Positions 6,120 through 17,514 of a stretch of DNA of 64,000 bases are shown here, in pieces (the first letter of the stretch is position 1; the number at the start of each line of letters is the position of its first letter). The stretch comes from Streptomyces griseoluteus (GTDB lineage Bacteria; Actinomycetota; Actinomycetes; Streptomycetales; Streptomycetaceae), in assembly GCF_004784465.1 (NCBI RefSeq), contig NZ_SRRU01000002.1:1-64000 (forward strand), in the 5' to 3' direction. Below the pieces are notes generated by a model that ran no database searches, had not been told where the DNA came from, and worked only from the letters and a program-made list of their open reading frames with translations. The position numbers and the translations under genes are program-made.

Positions 6120-7997
6120 GTGCCCGCGACCCCTAACAATGTGCCCGAGCCGAGCCGTACCGCCCCGGCTCTGATCCGCAACTTCTGCATCATCGCGCAC
6201 ATCGACCACGGCAAGTCCACGCTCGCCGACCGGATGCTCCAGCTGACCGGTGTGGTCGAGCAGCGGCAGATGCGTGCTCAGTACCTCGACAGGATGGACA
6301 TCGAGCGCGAGCGCGGCATCACGATCAAGTCCCAGGCGGTGCGTCTGCCCTGGGCCCCGACCGAGGGCCCCGACCAGGGCACGACGCACATCCTCAACAT
6401 GATCGACACGCCGGGCCACGTCGACTTCACCTATGAGGTCTCGCGGTCGCTGGCCGCCTGCGAGGGGACCGTCCTCCTCGTCGACGCCGCCCAGGGCATC
6501 GAGGCGCAGACCCTCGCCAACCTGTACCTGGCGATGGAGAACGACCTCAAGATCATCCCGGTGCTGAACAAGATCGACCTGCCGGCCGCGCAGCCGGAGA
6601 AGTTCGCCGAGGAGCTGGCGAACCTGGTCGGCTGCGACCCCGACGACGTGCTGAAGGTCTCGGCGAAGACCGGTCTCGGCGTCGACGCGCTGCTGAACAA
6701 GGTCGTCAAGGAGATCCCGGCCCCGGTCGGTGACCCGGACGCCCCCGCCCGCGCGATGATCTTCGACTCGGTCTACGACTCCTACCGTGGTGTCGTGACG
6801 TACGTCCGTGTCATCGACGGCCAGCTCAACAAGCGTGAGCGCATCCGGATGATGTCCACCGGCGCCACCCACGAGCTGCTGGAGATCGGCGTCAACTCGC
6901 CGGAGATGCTCCCGGCCGACGGTCTCGGCGTCGGTGAGGTCGGCTACCTGATCACCGGTGTGAAGGACGTCCGCCAGTCCAAGGTCGGTGACACCGTCAC
7001 CAGCCAGGCCAAGGGCGCCACCGAGGCGCTCGGCGGCTACAAGGACCCGAAGCCGATGGTCTTCTCGGGCCTGTATCCGCTGGACGGCTCCGACTACCCC
7101 GAGCTGCGCGAGGCGCTGGACAAGCTCCAGCTCAACGACGCCGCCCTGGTCTACGAGCCGGAGACCTCCGCCGCCCTCGGCTTCGGTTTCCGCGTCGGCT
7201 TCCTCGGTCTGCTGCACCTGGACGTGATCCGGGAGCGGCTGGAGCGCGAGTTCGGCCTCGACCTCATCGCCACCGCGCCCAACGTGGTCTACCGCGTGGT
7301 CATGGAGGACGGCACCGAGCACACGGTGACCAACCCGAGCGAGTTCCCCGAGGGCAAGATCGGGGACGTGTTCGAGCCGGTCGTGCGCGCCACGATCCTC
7401 GCGCCCTCCGAGTTCATCGGCTCGATCATGGAGCTGTGCCAGACCCGGCGCGGCACCCTGCTCGGCATGGACTACCTCTCCGAGGACCGGGTCGAGATCC
7501 GCTACACGCTGCCGCTCGCGGAGATCGTGTTCGACTTCTTCGACCAGCTCAAGTCCAAGACCCGTGGCTACGCCTCCCTGGACTACGAGCCCACGGGCGA
7601 GCAGAGCAGCTCCCTGGTCAAGGTCGACATCCTGCTGCACGGCGACAAGGTGGACGCCTTCTCGGCGGTCACCCATAAGGACCAGGCGTACGCCTACGGG
7701 GTCCGGCTCGTCGCCAAGCTGCGCGAGCTGATCCCGCGGCAGGCGTTCGAGGTGCCGATCCAGGCCGCCATCGGTTCGCGGGTCATCGCCCGCGAGACCA
7801 TCCGCGCCATCCGCAAGGACGTCCTCGCCAAGTGCTACGGCGGTGACATCTCCCGTAAGCGGAAGCTGCTGGAGAAGCAGAAGGAGGGCAAGAAGCGGAT
7901 GAAGATGGTGGGTTCCGTGGAGGTTCCCCAGGAGGCGTTCATCGCGGTGCTCTCCAGCGACGACGGCGCCGGCAGCTCGGGCAAGGGCAAGAAGTAG
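6120..7997 (+). CDS. lepA: Elongation factor 4 (LepA) GTPase
   Basis: 625 residues. The G1 motif AHIDHGKST lies at ~26-34, then G3 DTPGHVDF and G4 [11 protein letters not shown]-like domains II, III and V follow, and the LepA-specific C-terminal domain ends in a Lys-rich [18 protein letters not shown] segment. The protein back-translocates or remodels stalled ribosomes. GTG at 6120 was chosen: homologues start at this point (MPA..VPEPSRT), AGGA lies 7-8 nt upstream, and an in-frame ATG at 6060 is poorly placed. It is divergent from rpsT and followed by a strong terminator. Confidence 0.98.
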   Translation: MPATPNNVPEPSRTAPALIRNFCIIAHIDHGKSTLADRMLQLTGVVEQRQMRAQYLDRMDIERERGITIKSQAVRLPWAPTEGPDQGTTHILNMIDTPGHVDFTYEVSRSLAACEGTVLLVDAAQGIEAQTLANLYLAMENDLKIIPVLNKIDLPAAQPEKFAEELANLVGCDPDDVLKVSAKTGLGVDALLNKVVKEIPAPVGDPDAPARAMIFDSVYDSYRGVVTYVRVIDGQLNKRERIRMMSTGATHELLEIGVNSPEMLPADGLGVGEVGYLITGVKDVRQSKVGDTVTSQAKGATEALGGYKDPKPMVFSGLYPLDGSDYPELREALDKLQLNDAALVYEPETSAALGFGFRVGFLGLLHLDVIRERLEREFGLDLIATAPNVVYRVVMEDGTEHTVTNPSEFPEGKIGDVFEPVVRATILAPSEFIGSIMELCQTRRGTLLGMDYLSEDRVEIRYTLPLAEIVFDFFDQLKSKTRGYASLDYEPTGEQSSSLVKVDILLHGDKVDAFSAVTHKDQAYAYGVRLVAKLRELIPRQAFEVPIQAAIGSRVIARETIRAIRKDVLAKCYGGDISRKRKLLEKQKEGKKRMKMVGSVEVPQEAFIAVLSSDDGAGSSGKGKK

Positions 7998-8039
7998 CCC
8001 GCGACCGCGCCGAGTTGTCGGAGCGAAACGGGCAAAGTG

Positions 8040-8069
8040 GGGCCCGCCGTACACACGTACGGCGGGCCC
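8040..8069 (+). terminator. Terminator after lepA
   Basis: 13-bp arms GGGCCCGCCGTAC/GTACGGCGGGCCC with a 4-nt loop, about 40 bp after the lepA stop codon. Confidence 0.85.
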
Positions 8070-8204
8070 CCGCGCGTGCGGGGGGCCGTCCGGGCGCGGA
8101 TCTCGATGGGGTTCCGGTGCGAAGTGACAGGCCGTGGCCTCTTACGCGGTGGCCGGTCGCCCCTTACCCTGATCCCTGCTCGCTAGTTACTCGCGGGTTA
8201 AACA

Positions 8205-8230
8205 ACAGCTTCGAACCACAGCTTCGAACC
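8205..8230. repeat. Perfect tandem 13-bp repeat upstream of the acyl-CoA ligase gene
   Basis: ACAGCTTCGAACC occurs twice head to tail (8205-8217 and 8218-8230), ending 60 bp before the GTG start at 8291. Each unit contains the palindrome TTCGAA. It may be a regulator-binding site. The rest of 8070-8290 holds no gene. Confidence 0.7.
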
Positions 8231-8290
8231 AGCGTGAGTCCACCCAGCCGCACCGAGTCAGCCGCACCGTCGCGGGCCCCGGAGGATGTC

Positions 8291-10165
<1,875 letters not shown>

Positions 10166-10170
10166 GCAGC

Positions 10171-10206
10171 ACCCGCCGGGGTGGTTTTTCGGCCGCCCCG
10201 GTGGGT
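10171..10206 (+). terminator. Terminator after acyl-CoA ligase gene
   Basis: ACCCGCCGGGG (10171-10181) pairs with CCCCGGTGGGT (10196-10206), followed by TCTCTTT, just after the stop codon. Confidence 0.7.
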
Positions 10207-10329
10207 TCTCTTTCGGCCATGACTGGAATTGAGCGTGTTCTGGCCGGGCGGTAGCACAGTTCGCCGTCACGAGCGTTCACTTCGGTGACTCGGTGCTTAT
10301 GCGTCCCGCCTGTCTGTCACCCTGGCCGC

Positions 10330-12201
10330 ATGGACATGGCGGCCATACCCGCGCAGCGGGCGGGCGGCGCCGGAGCGGACGAGGCGCCGGCGCTCTTCGG
10401 CACGCGTCCGCTCGCCGAGGGCCGGGCCACCCTCCCCGGCAGCCCCGCCGCCCCCGGCTCGGCCCGCGCGCTCGTCCGCGCCGCCTTCGCCGAGTGGGCC
10501 GGCCTCGGCCTCACCGGCCCCGACGGCGCCGCCCGGCTCGCGGAGGACGCCACCGCGGTCGTCAGCGAACTCGTCACCAACGCCGTCGTCCACGCCGGCA
10601 CCGAGGTGGAGGTCGACTGGCGGCTGGAGGAGAGCGGCGCCTTCGTCGTGGAGGTCCACGACCAGCACCCCGCCCGCGCCCCGCGCGACCCCGCCGACGA
10701 GACCCCGTACGAGACGCCCGAGCACGGGCGTGGGCTGCGGCTGGTCGCCACGCTCGCCGAGTCCTGGGGCGTCACCTACCGCACCGGCCGCAAGACCGTC
10801 TGGGCCCGGCTGCCGCCCGGCGGCGCCGAGGAGGCCGACGGCCCCGCGCCCGCCCCCGCCCTGGTCGCCGCCGAGGCCCTCGCCCCGCAGCCGCAGCGCG
10901 CCGCGGGCGACCGGGACTGGCTCGGCCGGGGCGCGCTGTCCTTCCTCGCCGAAGCCTCCGACCTGCTCGCCGGACAGCTCGACGAGAACCTGGTCGCCGC
11001 CCTCACCGGCCAGCTGATCGTGCCCCGCCTCGCGGACTGGTGCGCGATCTGGCTGGAGGACGAGGCGACCGTACGCGGCGGCGGCGACGGCCCCGCCCGC
11101 GTCTGGCACACCAGCGAGGCCCGCACCGAAGACCTCCAGCGGGCTCTGGAGAAGGAGCCCCCGCGCTCCCGCCACACCGTGCGCTCCGGCCCCGAGCCCT
11201 ACCCATGGCCCGGCAGCGCGCTCGGCCCCGAGGGCACCCACGGCACCGCCCTCGCCTACCGGCTGGTCGCCGGCGGCCGCCCGCTGGGCACCCTCCTCAT
11301 CGGCCGCTGCGGACTCCTCGGCTTCCCCGACGAGGTCACCGGCCTGGTCGAGGACCTCGGCCGCCGGGTCGCCCTGGCGATCGGCGCCGCCCGCCAGTAC
11401 GCCCGCCAGGCCACCATCAGCGCCGTCCTCCAGCGCGGCCTGCTGCCCGGCGCGGTCGCCGAGATCCCCGGCATGACCAGCGCGCTGGTCTACGAGCCCC
11501 GTGACCAGGGCGGCCCCAGCGGCGACTTCTACGACCTCTTCCCGGCCGGGCACGGCCGCTGGTGCTTCGCCGTCGGCGACGTCCAGGGCAAGGGTCCCGA
11601 GGCCGCCGTCGTCATCGGCCTCGCCCGCCCCTGGCTGCGGCTGCTCGCGCGCGAGGGGTACGGCGTCGCGGACGTCCTCGACCGCCTCAACCAGCTCCTC
11701 CTGGACGACGCCACCGAGGCAGCCGACGCCGCCGCCCGCGCCCTGATCGCCGCCGGAGGCGGACCCTTCGCCCCCGGCGACGGCCCCCAGACCCGGTTCC
11801 TGTCCCTGCTGTACGGCGAGCTGACCCCCGTCGACGGCGGTGTCCGCTGCACCCTCGCCTCCGCCGGGCACCCGCTGCCCCTGGTGCTGCGCCCCGACGG
11901 CCGGGTCAGCACCGCCGCCCGCCCGCAGACCCTGCTCGGTGTCGTCGAGGACGAGACCTACACCAGCGAGACGATCGAGCTGCACCCCGGCGACAGCCTG
12001 CTGTGCGTCACCGACGGCGTCACCGAGCGACGCTCCGGCACCGACCAGTTCGACGACGGCGACGGCCTCGCCCGCGCCCTCTCCGGCTGCACCGGCCTGA
12101 GCGCCGAGCACATCGCGGACCGCATCCGCGACCTCGTGCACGGCTTCGGTGAGGACGCGCCCGAGGACGACCTCGCCCTGCTGGTGCTCCAGGCACAGTG
12201 A
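10330..12201 (+). CDS. SpoIIE-type PP2C phosphatase with anti-sigma kinase-like and GAF domains
   Basis: About 623 residues in three modules. Residues ~40-165 form an HATPase_c_2 (RsbW/SpoIIAB-like) domain with N-box SELVTNAVVHAG and GRGLRLV. Residues ~195-360 form a GAF-like sensor. Residues ~375-620 form a PP2C/SpoIIE phosphatase with SGDFYDLF, FAVGDVQGKGPEAAVV, ASAGHPLPLVL and VTDGVTERR. Such proteins control sigma factors through anti-anti-sigma (STAS) phosphorylation. No partner STAS gene is adjacent. The start is tentative: ATG at 10330 (CACCCT 6 nt upstream, possible leaderless) or 10336. Confidence 0.93.
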   Translation: MDMAAIPAQRAGGAGADEAPALFGTRPLAEGRATLPGSPAAPGSARALVRAAFAEWAGLGLTGPDGAARLAEDATAVVSELVTNAVVHAGTEVEVDWRLEESGAFVVEVHDQHPARAPRDPADETPYETPEHGRGLRLVATLAESWGVTYRTGRKTVWARLPPGGAEEADGPAPAPALVAAEALAPQPQRAAGDRDWLGRGALSFLAEASDLLAGQLDENLVAALTGQLIVPRLADWCAIWLEDEATVRGGGDGPARVWHTSEARTEDLQRALEKEPPRSRHTVRSGPEPYPWPGSALGPEGTHGTALAYRLVAGGRPLGTLLIGRCGLLGFPDEVTGLVEDLGRRVALAIGAARQYARQATISAVLQRGLLPGAVAEIPGMTSALVYEPRDQGGPSGDFYDLFPAGHGRWCFAVGDVQGKGPEAAVVIGLARPWLRLLAREGYGVADVLDRLNQLLLDDATEAADAAARALIAAGGGPFAPGDGPQTRFLSLLYGELTPVDGGVRCTLASAGHPLPLVLRPDGRVSTAARPQTLLGVVEDETYTSETIELHPGDSLLCVTDGVTERRSGTDQFDDGDGLARALSGCTGLSAEHIADRIRDLVHGFGEDAPEDDLALLVLQAQ

Positions 12202-12260
12202 AGGCGGGCAGCGAAGCGAGGTGAACCGGGTCCCGCGCGCGGTGCGGGACAATGGAGGAC

Positions 12261-13493
12261 ATGCCTTCCGCACTCCCCGACGGCGAGTCCGTCCCCGACG
12301 ACGGCGCGCTGCCCGCCGCCGCGCTCGCCGGCGCCGCCGAGCGGCCCCTCGGGTTCTATCTGCACGTCCCGTACTGCGCCACCCGCTGCGGCTACTGCGA
12401 CTTCAACACCTACACCGCCACCGAGCTGCGCGGCACGGGCGGCGTGCTCGCCTCGCGGGACAACTACGCCGACACCGTCGTGGAGGAGATCCGGCTCGCC
12501 CGCAAGGTGCTCGGCGACGACCCCCGCGAGGTCCGTACGGTCTTCGTCGGCGGCGGCACACCCACCCTGCTGGCCGCCGGGGACCTGGTACGGATGCTGG
12601 GCGCGATCCGGGACGAGTTCGGCCTGGCGCCCGACGCCGAGATCACCACCGAGGCCAACCCGGACTCCGTCGACCCGGCCTACCTGGCCACCCTGCGCGA
12701 GGGCGGCTTCAACCGGCTCTCCTTCGGCATGCAGAGCGCGAAGCCGCACGTGCTCCAGATCCTGGACCGCACCCACACCCCCGGCCGCCCCGAGGCATGC
12801 GTGGCCGAAGCCCGCGCGGCCGGGTTCGAGCACGTCAACCTCGACCTGATCTACGGCACCCCCGGCGAGTCCGACGACGACTGGCGCGCCTCCCTGGAGG
12901 CGGCGCTCGGCGCGGGCCCCGACCACATCAGCGCCTACGCCCTGATCGTCGAGGAGGGCACCCAGCTCGCCCGGCGCATCCGGCGCGGCGAGGTCCCGAT
13001 GACCGACGACGACGTGCACGCCGACCGGTACCTCATCGCCGAGGAGCTGCTCACCGCGGCGGGCCTGCACTGGTACGAGGTCTCCAACTGGGCCACCTCC
13101 GATGCGGCCCGCTGCCTGCACAACGAGCTGTACTGGCGCGGCGCCGACTGGTGGGGGGCGGGCCCCGGCGCCCACAGCCACGTCGGCGGGGTGCGCTGGT
13201 GGAACGTCAAGCACCCCGGCGCCTACGCCGCCGCCCTCGCCGCGGGCCGCACCCCCGGCGCGGGCCGCGAACTCCTCACCGACGAGGACCGCCGGGTCGA
13301 ACGCATCCTCCTGGAACTCCGCCTGCGCGACGGCGTCCCCCTGAGCCTCCTGAAGCCGGCCGGCCTCGCCGCCGCCGGCCGCGCCCTCACCGGCGGCCTC
13401 CTGAACCCCGCGCCCTACGCGGAGGGCCGCGCCACCCTCACCCTGCGCGGCCGCCTGCTGGCCGACGCGGTGGTGCGGGACCTGGTGGACTGA
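12261..13493 (+). CDS. hemW: Radical SAM heme chaperone HemW (oxygen-independent coproporphyrinogen III oxidase-like)
   Basis: About 410 residues. The radical-SAM cluster motif CATRCGYCDF follows HVPYC, giving the HemN-family CX3CX2C. FVGGGTPTLL and TTEANPDSV follow, then NRLSFGMQS and the HemN C-terminal domain. HemW proteins bind heme and deliver it to target proteins rather than making protoporphyrin. GACAAT lies 7 nt before ATG 12261, suggesting a leaderless start; an ATG at 12252 is the alternative. Homologues begin MPSALPDG. It lies between the SpoIIE-like gene and DUF3097. Confidence 0.95.
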   Translation: MPSALPDGESVPDDGALPAAALAGAAERPLGFYLHVPYCATRCGYCDFNTYTATELRGTGGVLASRDNYADTVVEEIRLARKVLGDDPREVRTVFVGGGTPTLLAAGDLVRMLGAIRDEFGLAPDAEITTEANPDSVDPAYLATLREGGFNRLSFGMQSAKPHVLQILDRTHTPGRPEACVAEARAAGFEHVNLDLIYGTPGESDDDWRASLEAALGAGPDHISAYALIVEEGTQLARRIRRGEVPMTDDDVHADRYLIAEELLTAAGLHWYEVSNWATSDAARCLHNELYWRGADWWGAGPGAHSHVGGVRWWNVKHPGAYAAALAAGRTPGAGRELLTDEDRRVERILLELRLRDGVPLSLLKPAGLAAAGRALTGGLLNPAPYAEGRATLTLRGRLLADAVVRDLVD

Positions 13494-13502
13494 GCCGGGC
13501 GG

Positions 13503-14366
13503 CTACGCCTCGGCGGTGACGAAGTCGATCAACTCCTCGACCCGGCCGAGGAGTTCCGGCTCCAGGTCCCGGTAGGACGTCACCTTCGCCAGGATCGCCT
13601 GCCACACCGCACCGGTGTTTTCCGGCCACCCCAGCGCCTTGCAGACGCCCTTCTTCCAGTCCTGCCCGCGGGGGACGCGGGGCCAGGCCGGGATGCCGAG
13701 GGCCGACGGCTTCACGGCCTCCCAGATGTCGATGTACGGGTGGCCGACCACCAGGGCGTGGTCGCTGGTCACCGACTGGGCGATGCGCCACTCCTTGGTG
13801 CCGGGCAGCAGATGGTCCACCAGGACGCCGAGGCGGGCGTCGGAGCCGGGTGCGAATTCGGCCACGATGGCGGGCAGGTCGTCCACGCCCTCCAGGTACT
13901 CCACGACGACGCCCTCGATGCGCAGGTCGTCGCCCCAGACCTTCTCCACCAGCTCGGCGTCGTGCCTGCCCTCGACGTAGATCCGTCCCGCGCGGGCCAC
14001 GCGGGCGCGGGCGCCGGGGACGGCGACCGAGCCGGAGGCGGTGCGGGCGGGCTTCACCGGGGCGGCGGCGGCCGGGCGGACCAGGGTGACCGGGCGGCCC
14101 TCCAGCAGGAAGCCGCGCGGCTCCAGCGGGAACACCCGGTGCTTGCCGAAGCGGTCCTCCAGCGTCACCGTGCCCGCCTCGCAGCGGATCACCGCCCCGC
14201 AGAACCCGGTACCGGGCTCCTCCACCACCAGTCCCGCTTCCGCCGCCACCTCGGGCACCGGCTGCGGCTTCTTCCAGGGAGCGGTCAGGTCGGGGGAGTA
14301 AAAACGGGGGTGCGGGCCCGGAGGGCCCCCGTTGGAAGGGCGGTGGCGGGAGACGGGTGGGCGCAT
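13503..14366 (-). CDS. DUF3097 domain-containing protein
   Basis: A 287-residue actinobacterial protein, convergent with hemW. Recognisable features are RFYSPDLTAPWKKPQPVPEV near the N-terminus, GFCGAVIRCEAGTVTLEDRF, the TOPRIM-like RIYVEGRHDAELVEKVWGDD (~125-145) and DHLLPGTKEWRIA. The Toprim-like EGRHDAE/D..D arrangement suggests nucleic-acid chemistry, but no function is established. Homologues begin close to the RxYSPDL residues, so the first ~20 residues from ATG 14366 may be an over-extension. No better ATG or GTG is available and the ribosome binding site is weak. Confidence 0.85.
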   Translation of the reverse strand: MRPPVSRHRPSNGGPPGPHPRFYSPDLTAPWKKPQPVPEVAAEAGLVVEEPGTGFCGAVIRCEAGTVTLEDRFGKHRVFPLEPRGFLLEGRPVTLVRPAAAAPVKPARTASGSVAVPGARARVARAGRIYVEGRHDAELVEKVWGDDLRIEGVVVEYLEGVDDLPAIVAEFAPGSDARLGVLVDHLLPGTKEWRIAQSVTSDHALVVGHPYIDIWEAVKPSALGIPAWPRVPRGQDWKKGVCKALGWPENTGAVWQAILAKVTSYRDLEPELLGRVEELIDFVTAEA

Positions 14367-14400
14367 TCAGCAGACGATAGGAGAAGTCGCGGGCCGGTGC

Positions 14401-15123
14401 TCAGGACACGCCGAAACGCGCTGCCAGGGCGTCGCGTTGGCGTCGTACGAAGGCCGCGTCGACCGCCGCTCCGTGACCGGGTACGTACAGCGCGTCCTCG
14501 CCGCCGAGGTCCAGCAGCCGGTCCAGCGCGTCCGGCCAGCGGGACGGCACCGCGTCCGGGCCCGCCTGCGGCTCGCCGGACTCCTCCACCAGGTCGCCGC
14601 AGAAGACGACCTCGGGGGAGCCGGGCACCAGCACCGCGAGGTCGTGGGCGGTGTGCCCCGGCCCGACGTTGGCCAGCAGCACCTGACGGCCGCCGCCGAG
14701 GTCGAGCGTCCACTCGCCGGAGACGGCGTGCGCGGGCGGCACCAGGGCGCGTACGGCGGCCTCCGCCTCCCCGGCCGGGACCCCGTGCTCGACCGCGTCC
14801 CGCCGCAGCGCCTCCAGCTCGTGGCGGAACACCACGTCGAGGCCGACCGCGCCGTAGACCTCCGCCCCGGCGAAGGCGGGGGCGCCCAGGACGTGATCGA
14901 AGTGGGGGTGGGTCAGCGCGAGATGGGTCACATCCCGCCCGGCCAGCCGCCGTACCGCCGCCCGCAGCGCGGCTCCCTCCGCGAGGCCCGACCCCGCGTC
15001 CACCACCAGTGCCGTGCCCGCGCCCACGACCAGCCCCACCGTGCAGTCCCAGCCCGGCAGGCGGCACCGGCCCACCCCTTCCGCCAAGCGCTCCCACCCG
15101 AGGTCTTCCCAAGTCACGGTCAT
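14401..15123 (-). CDS. MBL-fold metallohydrolase
   Basis: 240 residues with THPHFDH (HxHxDH zinc motif, ~86-92), a distal GPGHTAHD (~156-163), FCGDLVEE (~174-181) and the last ligand in VPGHGAAVD. This is the full metallo-beta-lactamase set. The substrate is unknown. It is divergent from the hrcA operon, with the CIRCE region between them. It is conserved beside hrcA in many Streptomyces. Confidence 0.9.
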   Translation of the reverse strand: MTVTWEDLGWERLAEGVGRCRLPGWDCTVGLVVGAGTALVVDAGSGLAEGAALRAAVRRLAGRDVTHLALTHPHFDHVLGAPAFAGAEVYGAVGLDVVFRHELEALRRDAVEHGVPAGEAEAAVRALVPPAHAVSGEWTLDLGGGRQVLLANVGPGHTAHDLAVLVPGSPEVVFCGDLVEESGEPQAGPDAVPSRWPDALDRLLDLGGEDALYVPGHGAAVDAAFVRRQRDALAARFGVS

Positions 15124-15167
15124 GCCCGCACGCTAGCGGGGGACAAGCCGGGCGGACGGCACCGACC

Positions 15168-15198
15168 TTGCCCGGTGAGCACCCCGCGGCCGTACACT
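15168..15198 (+). promoter_or_regulatory. hrcA promoter
   Basis: TTGCCC (15168-15173), a 19-bp spacer and TACACT (15193-15198) place the transcript start about 7 bp downstream, directly ahead of the CIRCE element. Confidence 0.6.
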
Positions 15199-15210
15199 GG
15201 CCGGGGATGT

Positions 15211-15237
15211 CTGGCACTCGCACGCGCAGAGTGCCAG
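15211..15237. promoter_or_regulatory. CIRCE operator (HrcA binding site)
   Basis: A perfect inverted repeat CTGGCACTC-N9-GAGTGCCAG. It matches the CIRCE consensus TTAGCACTC-N9-GAGTGCTAA in the core and has the exact 9-bp spacer. It lies between the promoter and hrcA, so HrcA should repress its own operon and heat shock relieve it. Confidence 0.95.
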
Positions 15238-15281
15238 GCGGGACACCGTAAGGGCCATGAGGCGACGTGACGGAGGTGCGC

Positions 15282-16298
15282 ATGTTGAGCGAACGCAGGC
15301 TGCAGGTACTGCGCGCCATCGTGCAGGACTACGTCGGCACCGAGGAGCCCGTCGGCTCCAAGGCCCTCACCGAGCGGCACAGCCTCGGCGTCTCCCCGGC
15401 CACCGTGCGCAACGACATGGCCGCGCTGGAGGAGGAGGGCTTCATCGCCCAGCCGCACACCAGCGCCGGGCGCATCCCCACCGACAAGGGCTACCGGCTC
15501 TTCGTCGACAAGCTCGCCGGTGTGAAGCCGATGACGGCCCCCGAGCGGCGCGCGATCCAGAACTTCCTGGAGGGCGCGGTCGACCTGGACGACGTGGTGG
15601 CCCGCACCGTCCGGCTGCTCGCGCAGCTCACCCGGCAGGTCGCCGTGGTGCAGTACCCCTCGCTGACCCGGTCCACCGTGCGGCATGTGGAACTGCTCTC
15701 ACTCGCGCCCGCCCGCGTGATGCTCGTGCTGATCACCGACACCGGCCGGGTGGAGCAGCGGATGGTCGACTGCCCCGCCCCGTTCGGCGAGGGACCGCTC
15801 GCGGATCTGCGCGCGCGGCTCAACAGCAAGGTGGCCGGGCGCCGGTTCAGCGACGTACCGCGACTGGTCGAGGACCTCCCCGATGCCTTCGAGGCGGAGG
15901 ATCGCGGTACGGTCTCCACAGTGCTCTCCACTCTGCTGGAGACACTGGTCGAGGAGAACGAGGAACGGCTGATGATCGGCGGCACCGCCAATCTCACCCG
16001 TTTCGGACATGACTTCCCCCTGGTGATCCGGCCCGTGCTGGAGGCACTGGAGGAGCAGGTCGTGCTCCTCAAACTCCTCGGCGAAGCCAAAGATCCGGGC
16101 GTGACCGTGCGTATCGGGCACGAGAACGCCCACGAGGGACTCAACTCCACGTCCGTGGTGTCGGTCGGCTACGGTTCGGGCGGCGAGGCGGTTGCCAAGC
16201 TCGGCGTGGTCGGACCGACCCGCATGGACTATCCGGGAACGATGGGAGCGGTACGCGCAGTGGCACGGTACGTCGGACAGATCCTGGCGGAGTCGTAA
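15282..16298 (+). CDS. hrcA: Heat-inducible transcription repressor HrcA
   Basis: 338 residues. The N-terminal winged helix ([20 protein letters not shown], then [18 protein letters not shown] with [16 protein letters not shown]) is diagnostic of HrcA. A GAF-like dimerisation domain follows. It represses class I heat-shock genes through CIRCE. ATG 15282 has GGAGGT 4 nt upstream and matches homologues (MLSERRL). A GTG at 15267 is an in-frame alternative. The TAA stop abuts the dnaJ start, indicating translational coupling. Confidence 0.98.
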   Translation: MLSERRLQVLRAIVQDYVGTEEPVGSKALTERHSLGVSPATVRNDMAALEEEGFIAQPHTSAGRIPTDKGYRLFVDKLAGVKPMTAPERRAIQNFLEGAVDLDDVVARTVRLLAQLTRQVAVVQYPSLTRSTVRHVELLSLAPARVMLVLITDTGRVEQRMVDCPAPFGEGPLADLRARLNSKVAGRRFSDVPRLVEDLPDAFEAEDRGTVSTVLSTLLETLVEENEERLMIGGTANLTRFGHDFPLVIRPVLEALEEQVVLLKLLGEAKDPGVTVRIGHENAHEGLNSTSVVSVGYGSGGEAVAKLGVVGPTRMDYPGTMGAVRAVARYVGQILAES

Positions 16299-17438
16299 GT
16301 GGCCACGGATTACTACGCCGTTCTCGGCGTGCGCCGCGACGCGTCGCAGGATGAGATCAAGAAGGCGTTCCGCAGGCTCGCGCGCGAGCTGCATCCGGAC
16401 GTCAATCCCGATCCGAAGACCCAGGAGCGGTTCAAGGAGATCAACGCCGCCTACGAGGTGCTGTCGGACCCGCAGAAGAAGCAGGTCTACGACCTCGGCG
16501 GCGACCCCCTCTCGCAGGCCGGCGGCGCCGGTGGCGCGGGCGGCTTCGGGGCGGGCGGCTTCGGCAACTTCTCCGACATCATGGACGCGTTCTTCGGTAC
16601 GGCGTCGCAGCGCGGCCCGCGCTCCCGCACCCGGCGCGGCCAGGACGCGATGATCCGGATCGAGGTCGAGCTGGACGAGGCGGCCTTCGGCACGACCAAG
16701 GACATCCAGGTCGACACCGCGGTCGTCTGCAACACCTGCAGCGGCGAGGGCGCGGCCCCCGGCACCTCCGCGCAGACCTGTGACATGTGCCGCGGCCGCG
16801 GCGAGGTCTCCCAGGTCACCCGGTCCTTCCTGGGCCAGGTCATGACCTCCCGCCCCTGCCCGCAGTGCCAGGGCTTCGGCACCGTGGTCCCGACCCCGTG
16901 CCCCGAGTGCGCGGGCGACGGCCGGGTCCGCTCCCGGCGCACCCTGACCGTGAAGATCCCCGCCGGTGTCGACAACGGCACCCGCATCCAGCTCGCGGGC
17001 GAGGGCGAGGTCGGCCCCGGCGGCGGCCCCGCCGGCGACCTCTACGTCGAGATCCACGAGCTGCCGCACTCCACCTTCCAGCGGCGCGGCGACGACCTGC
17101 ACTGCACGGTCACCATCCCGATGACGGCCGCGGCCCTCGGCACCAAGGTGCCGCTGGAGACGCTGGACGGCATGGAGGAGGTCGACATCCGGCCCGGCAC
17201 CCAGTCCGGCCAGTCGATCCCGCTGCACAACCGGGGCGTCACGCATCTGCGCGGCGGCGGCCGGGGCGACCTGATCGTGCACGTCGAGGTCACCACCCCG
17301 ACCAAGCTCGACGCCGAGCAGGAGCGGGTGCTGCGGGAGCTGTCCAAGCTGCGCGGCGAGGAGCGGCCCACCGGGCAGTTCCAGCCCGGCCAGCAGGGGC
17401 TGTTCTCCCGGCTGAAGGACGCGTTCAACGGACGCTGA
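16299..17438 (+). CDS. dnaJ: Molecular chaperone DnaJ (second-operon type, DnaJ2)
   Basis: 379 residues: J domain with HPD in ELHPDVNPD (~residues 31-39), a Gly-rich linker (GGAGGAGGFGAGGFG), four CxxCxGxG zinc repeats (CNTCSGEG, CDMCRGRG, CPQCQGFG, CPECAGDG), then substrate-binding domains. It stimulates DnaK and holds unfolded proteins. The GTG start at 16299 directly follows the hrcA stop codon, so the two genes form one heat-shock operon under CIRCE. Streptomyces usually has another dnaJ in the dnaK operon. Confidence 0.98.
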   Translation: MATDYYAVLGVRRDASQDEIKKAFRRLARELHPDVNPDPKTQERFKEINAAYEVLSDPQKKQVYDLGGDPLSQAGGAGGAGGFGAGGFGNFSDIMDAFFGTASQRGPRSRTRRGQDAMIRIEVELDEAAFGTTKDIQVDTAVVCNTCSGEGAAPGTSAQTCDMCRGRGEVSQVTRSFLGQVMTSRPCPQCQGFGTVVPTPCPECAGDGRVRSRRTLTVKIPAGVDNGTRIQLAGEGEVGPGGGPAGDLYVEIHELPHSTFQRRGDDLHCTVTIPMTAAALGTKVPLETLDGMEEVDIRPGTQSGQSIPLHNRGVTHLRGGGRGDLIVHVEVTTPTKLDAEQERVLRELSKLRGEERPTGQFQPGQQGLFSRLKDAFNGR

Positions 17439-17443
17439 CGGCG

Positions 17444-17464
17444 GGGGGCGCCCGGCGCGCCCCC
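17444..17464 (+). terminator. Hairpin after dnaJ
   Basis: GGGGGCGC (17444-17451) and GCGCCCCC (17457-17464) immediately follow the dnaJ stop codon. There is no T-run. Confidence 0.55.
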
Positions 17465-17514
17465 ACGCCCGGGCCGGATTCGGACTTGTCAGGCGGACAT
17501 GACACCATGCGGGC

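Noticed and set aside
5892..8054. Long minus-strand extension upstream of rpsT
   Set aside because: Antisense to lepA. S20 is normally 88 residues and starts at 5891 with a ribosome binding site.
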